A program made the translations under genes and the position numbers. The notes beneath the pieces are model-generated. The model ran no database searches, was not told the DNA's origin, and saw only the letters and a list, made by a program, of their open reading frames with translations. Below, one piece after another: positions 62,960-64,000 of a stretch of DNA of 64,000 nt (the first letter of the stretch is position 1; every line of letters starts with the position of its first letter). The stretch is from UBA8529 sp964390565 (lineage in GTDB: Bacteria > Bacteroidota > Bacteroidia > Bacteroidales > Tenuifilaceae): positions 1-64,000 of the forward strand of contig CAYMII010000015.1 of assembly GCA_964390565.1 (NCBI GenBank), written 5' to 3'.

Positions 62960-64000
62960 ATCTTTTCGATTTTATAAATTTTCGCAGTTAAATCATCAAC
63001 CTTAAATCTATTATCAATTCGCATACCTACAACCCAAACAATTTCATTGTTTGAAGTTAAAACATAGACCTTTTCTTTATCAATCATCGATACTTTTAAG
63101 TCGATTAAAAAGTCACTAACCTTTTTGAATTGCGCCATCCCAAAAGGCATAAACTTATCGCCTGAATTCCAAGGCCTTAATTCTAAAGGAAATTGCAATT
63201 TATCGAAATCTAAAGAAGCAACTTTTGAATTACGAGGAATATCTATGATTTCGGTCTTATTAATTAAGTGAAATTTAAGATTTACAGGAGAATCAACTAA
63301 TTCGCATTTCTCATCAATCTTCACAATCATTTTTTCAAACTCTTTTCTTTCAGTCAAAACGAGAAATTCTCTATCGTGTAAGAGTTGATGCGTCGATGAG
63401 TAAAAAACTTTCCCTGATTGTCCATGAAAAGATTGCGAAACTTGTTCAACAGTATTATGAGAAAAGCCATACTGAGTAAGTTCTTCGAACAAAAAGAGTT
63501 TGCTGTACTTCTCACGCAATAATGCTTGGAGACTATACAATACTTTATCACTTTCAATTGTAACAACCTCTTTTTTCAGTTTTAACAGATAATCTTCAAC
63601 AAGACTCCATGCTTCATGAACATGGCTTGCCGTTTCGGCAATTGATCGCTTAGTTGATGGATTCAACTTTTCGAGTTCTGGTAATACGTTATGACGTATA
63701 CGATTTCGAGCATATTTAACCGATGAGTTGCTTGAATCCTCGCGGAAGGCTATTTGATGCTCCTTGGCATAAGTAATAATCTCGTTCCGGCTAAAATCGA
63801 GTAATGGTCTTATAACCCTCCCGTTAACCTTTTTAATTCCTGACAAGCCCTTTAAGCCTGCTCCTCGTGTAAGATTAAGAATTACCGTTTCGGCTACATC
63901 ATCACGATTATGGGCAATGGCTATTTTATTATAGCCATGTTCATCACAAAGGCTACTAAACCAATCATATCGTAAATTACGAGCAGCAACCTGAATGGAG
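62956..64000 (-). CDS. tilS: tRNA(Ile)-lysidine synthase, 5' end outside window
   Basis: Adds lysine to cytidine 34 of tRNA Ile(CAU). The window holds the last 348 codons or so; the frame continues past 64000 and the PP-loop Walker-like SGGxDS is outside. Visible are AARNLRYDWF, AHNRDDVAETVILNLTRGAG, the RNRIRHNVLPEL segment and a C-terminal TilS domain with RPWNSGDKFMPFGM. An apparent start at 63846 is only an in-frame TTG. Confidence 0.93.
   Translation of the reverse strand, partial: SIQVAARNLRYDWFSSLCDEHGYNKIAIAHNRDDVAETVILNLTRGAGLKGLSGIKKVNGRVIRPLLDFSRNEIITYAKEHQIAFREDSSNSSVKYARNRIRHNVLPELEKLNPSTKRSIAETASHVHEAWSLVEDYLLKLKKEVVTIESDKVLYSLQALLREKYSKLFLFEELTQYGFSHNTVEQVSQSFHGQSGKVFYSSTHQLLHDREFLVLTERKEFEKMIVKIDEKCELVDSPVNLKFHLINKTEIIDIPRNSKVASLDFDKLQFPLELRPWNSGDKFMPFGMAQFKKVSDFLIDLKVSMIDKEKVYVLTSNNEIVWVVGMRIDNRFKVDDLTAKIYKIEKM

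Noticed and set aside
63846..63848. Start of tilS at 63846
   Set aside because: It is a TTG inside the conserved TilS domain; the frame remains open and conserved to the window edge.
1..64000. tRNA, rRNA, transposase or phage genes
   Set aside because: I looked for tRNA arm motifs, rRNA-like stretches and mobile-element proteins and saw none.

Overview
The window is AT-rich chromosomal DNA from a member of the Bacteroidota, probably Bacteroidales-like. The evidence is repeated use of the Bacteroidota -7 promoter element TAnnTTTG, many short lipoproteins, a GldI-type FKBP lipoprotein next to nrnA, ndk and a DUF721 gene, a FISUMP-domain lipoprotein, and S9 and M14 secreted peptidases. No rRNA, tRNA, CRISPR array, transposase, integrase or phage gene was recognised. 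Most of it is housekeeping sequence with a few accessory islands.

Layout. 0.3-5.6 kb: chemoreceptor, MFS permease, PhnP-like metallo-hydrolase with a bile-acid-symporter-like permease, and an RsmI-like methyltransferase. 5.6-10.1 kb: a minus-strand run of four FKBP-type lipoproteins, the last GldI-like, behind the DHH phosphoesterase NrnA. 10.1-13.5 kb: ndk, DUF721, recF, a membrane-anchored TPR protein and ribH. 13.5-25.5 kb: a minus-strand block with a 12-residue-repeat potassium channel, AddB-like nuclease, radical SAM protein, TlpA-like lipoprotein, an orphan ParA with a small putative ribbon-helix-helix partner, and AddA-like helicase-nuclease. 25.6-31.2 kb: S9 and M14 peptidases and mnmA. 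31.2-35.3 kb: a compact minus-strand cluster of DUF554, an aminosugar-kinase-like/RapZ-C fusion, panE, a 44-residue zinc-ribbon protein and a MurU-like nucleotidyltransferase. 35.4-40.4 kb: pdxB, a YhcH protein with a class A beta-lactamase, then cysK and cysE. 40.5-43.9 kb: an envelope cassette of two tandem lipoproteins, each behind the same structured leader, an outer-membrane barrel and a FISUMP lipoprotein. 44-53.2 kb: speA, a NucA-like endonuclease, an AlaX-like editing gene broken by one stop codon, a TPR-SpoIIE phosphatase, an EamA permease, ppk2, a thioesterase and an Old Yellow Enzyme. 53.4-64 kb: lysC-lysA-DUF4180, a second S9 peptidase, DUF4130 and nth, uup, and the 3' part of tilS running off the right edge.

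How genes work together. AddA and AddB probably form one recombination helicase-nuclease although four genes separate them. CysE and CysK make cysteine; LysC and LysA are the first and last enzymes of lysine synthesis. The aminosugar kinase and nucleotidyltransferase pair suggests cell-wall sugar recycling to a UDP-sugar, with the RapZ-C domain as a possible aminosugar sensor.

The least explained material is in the spacers. At least eight kinds of degenerate, short-period repeat sit against start or stop codons. Two of them have entered coding sequence and supply the last residues of two unrelated proteins. The duplicated leader at 40.55 and 41.13 kb has a compensatory base-pair change and matches no riboswitch class I could recall.
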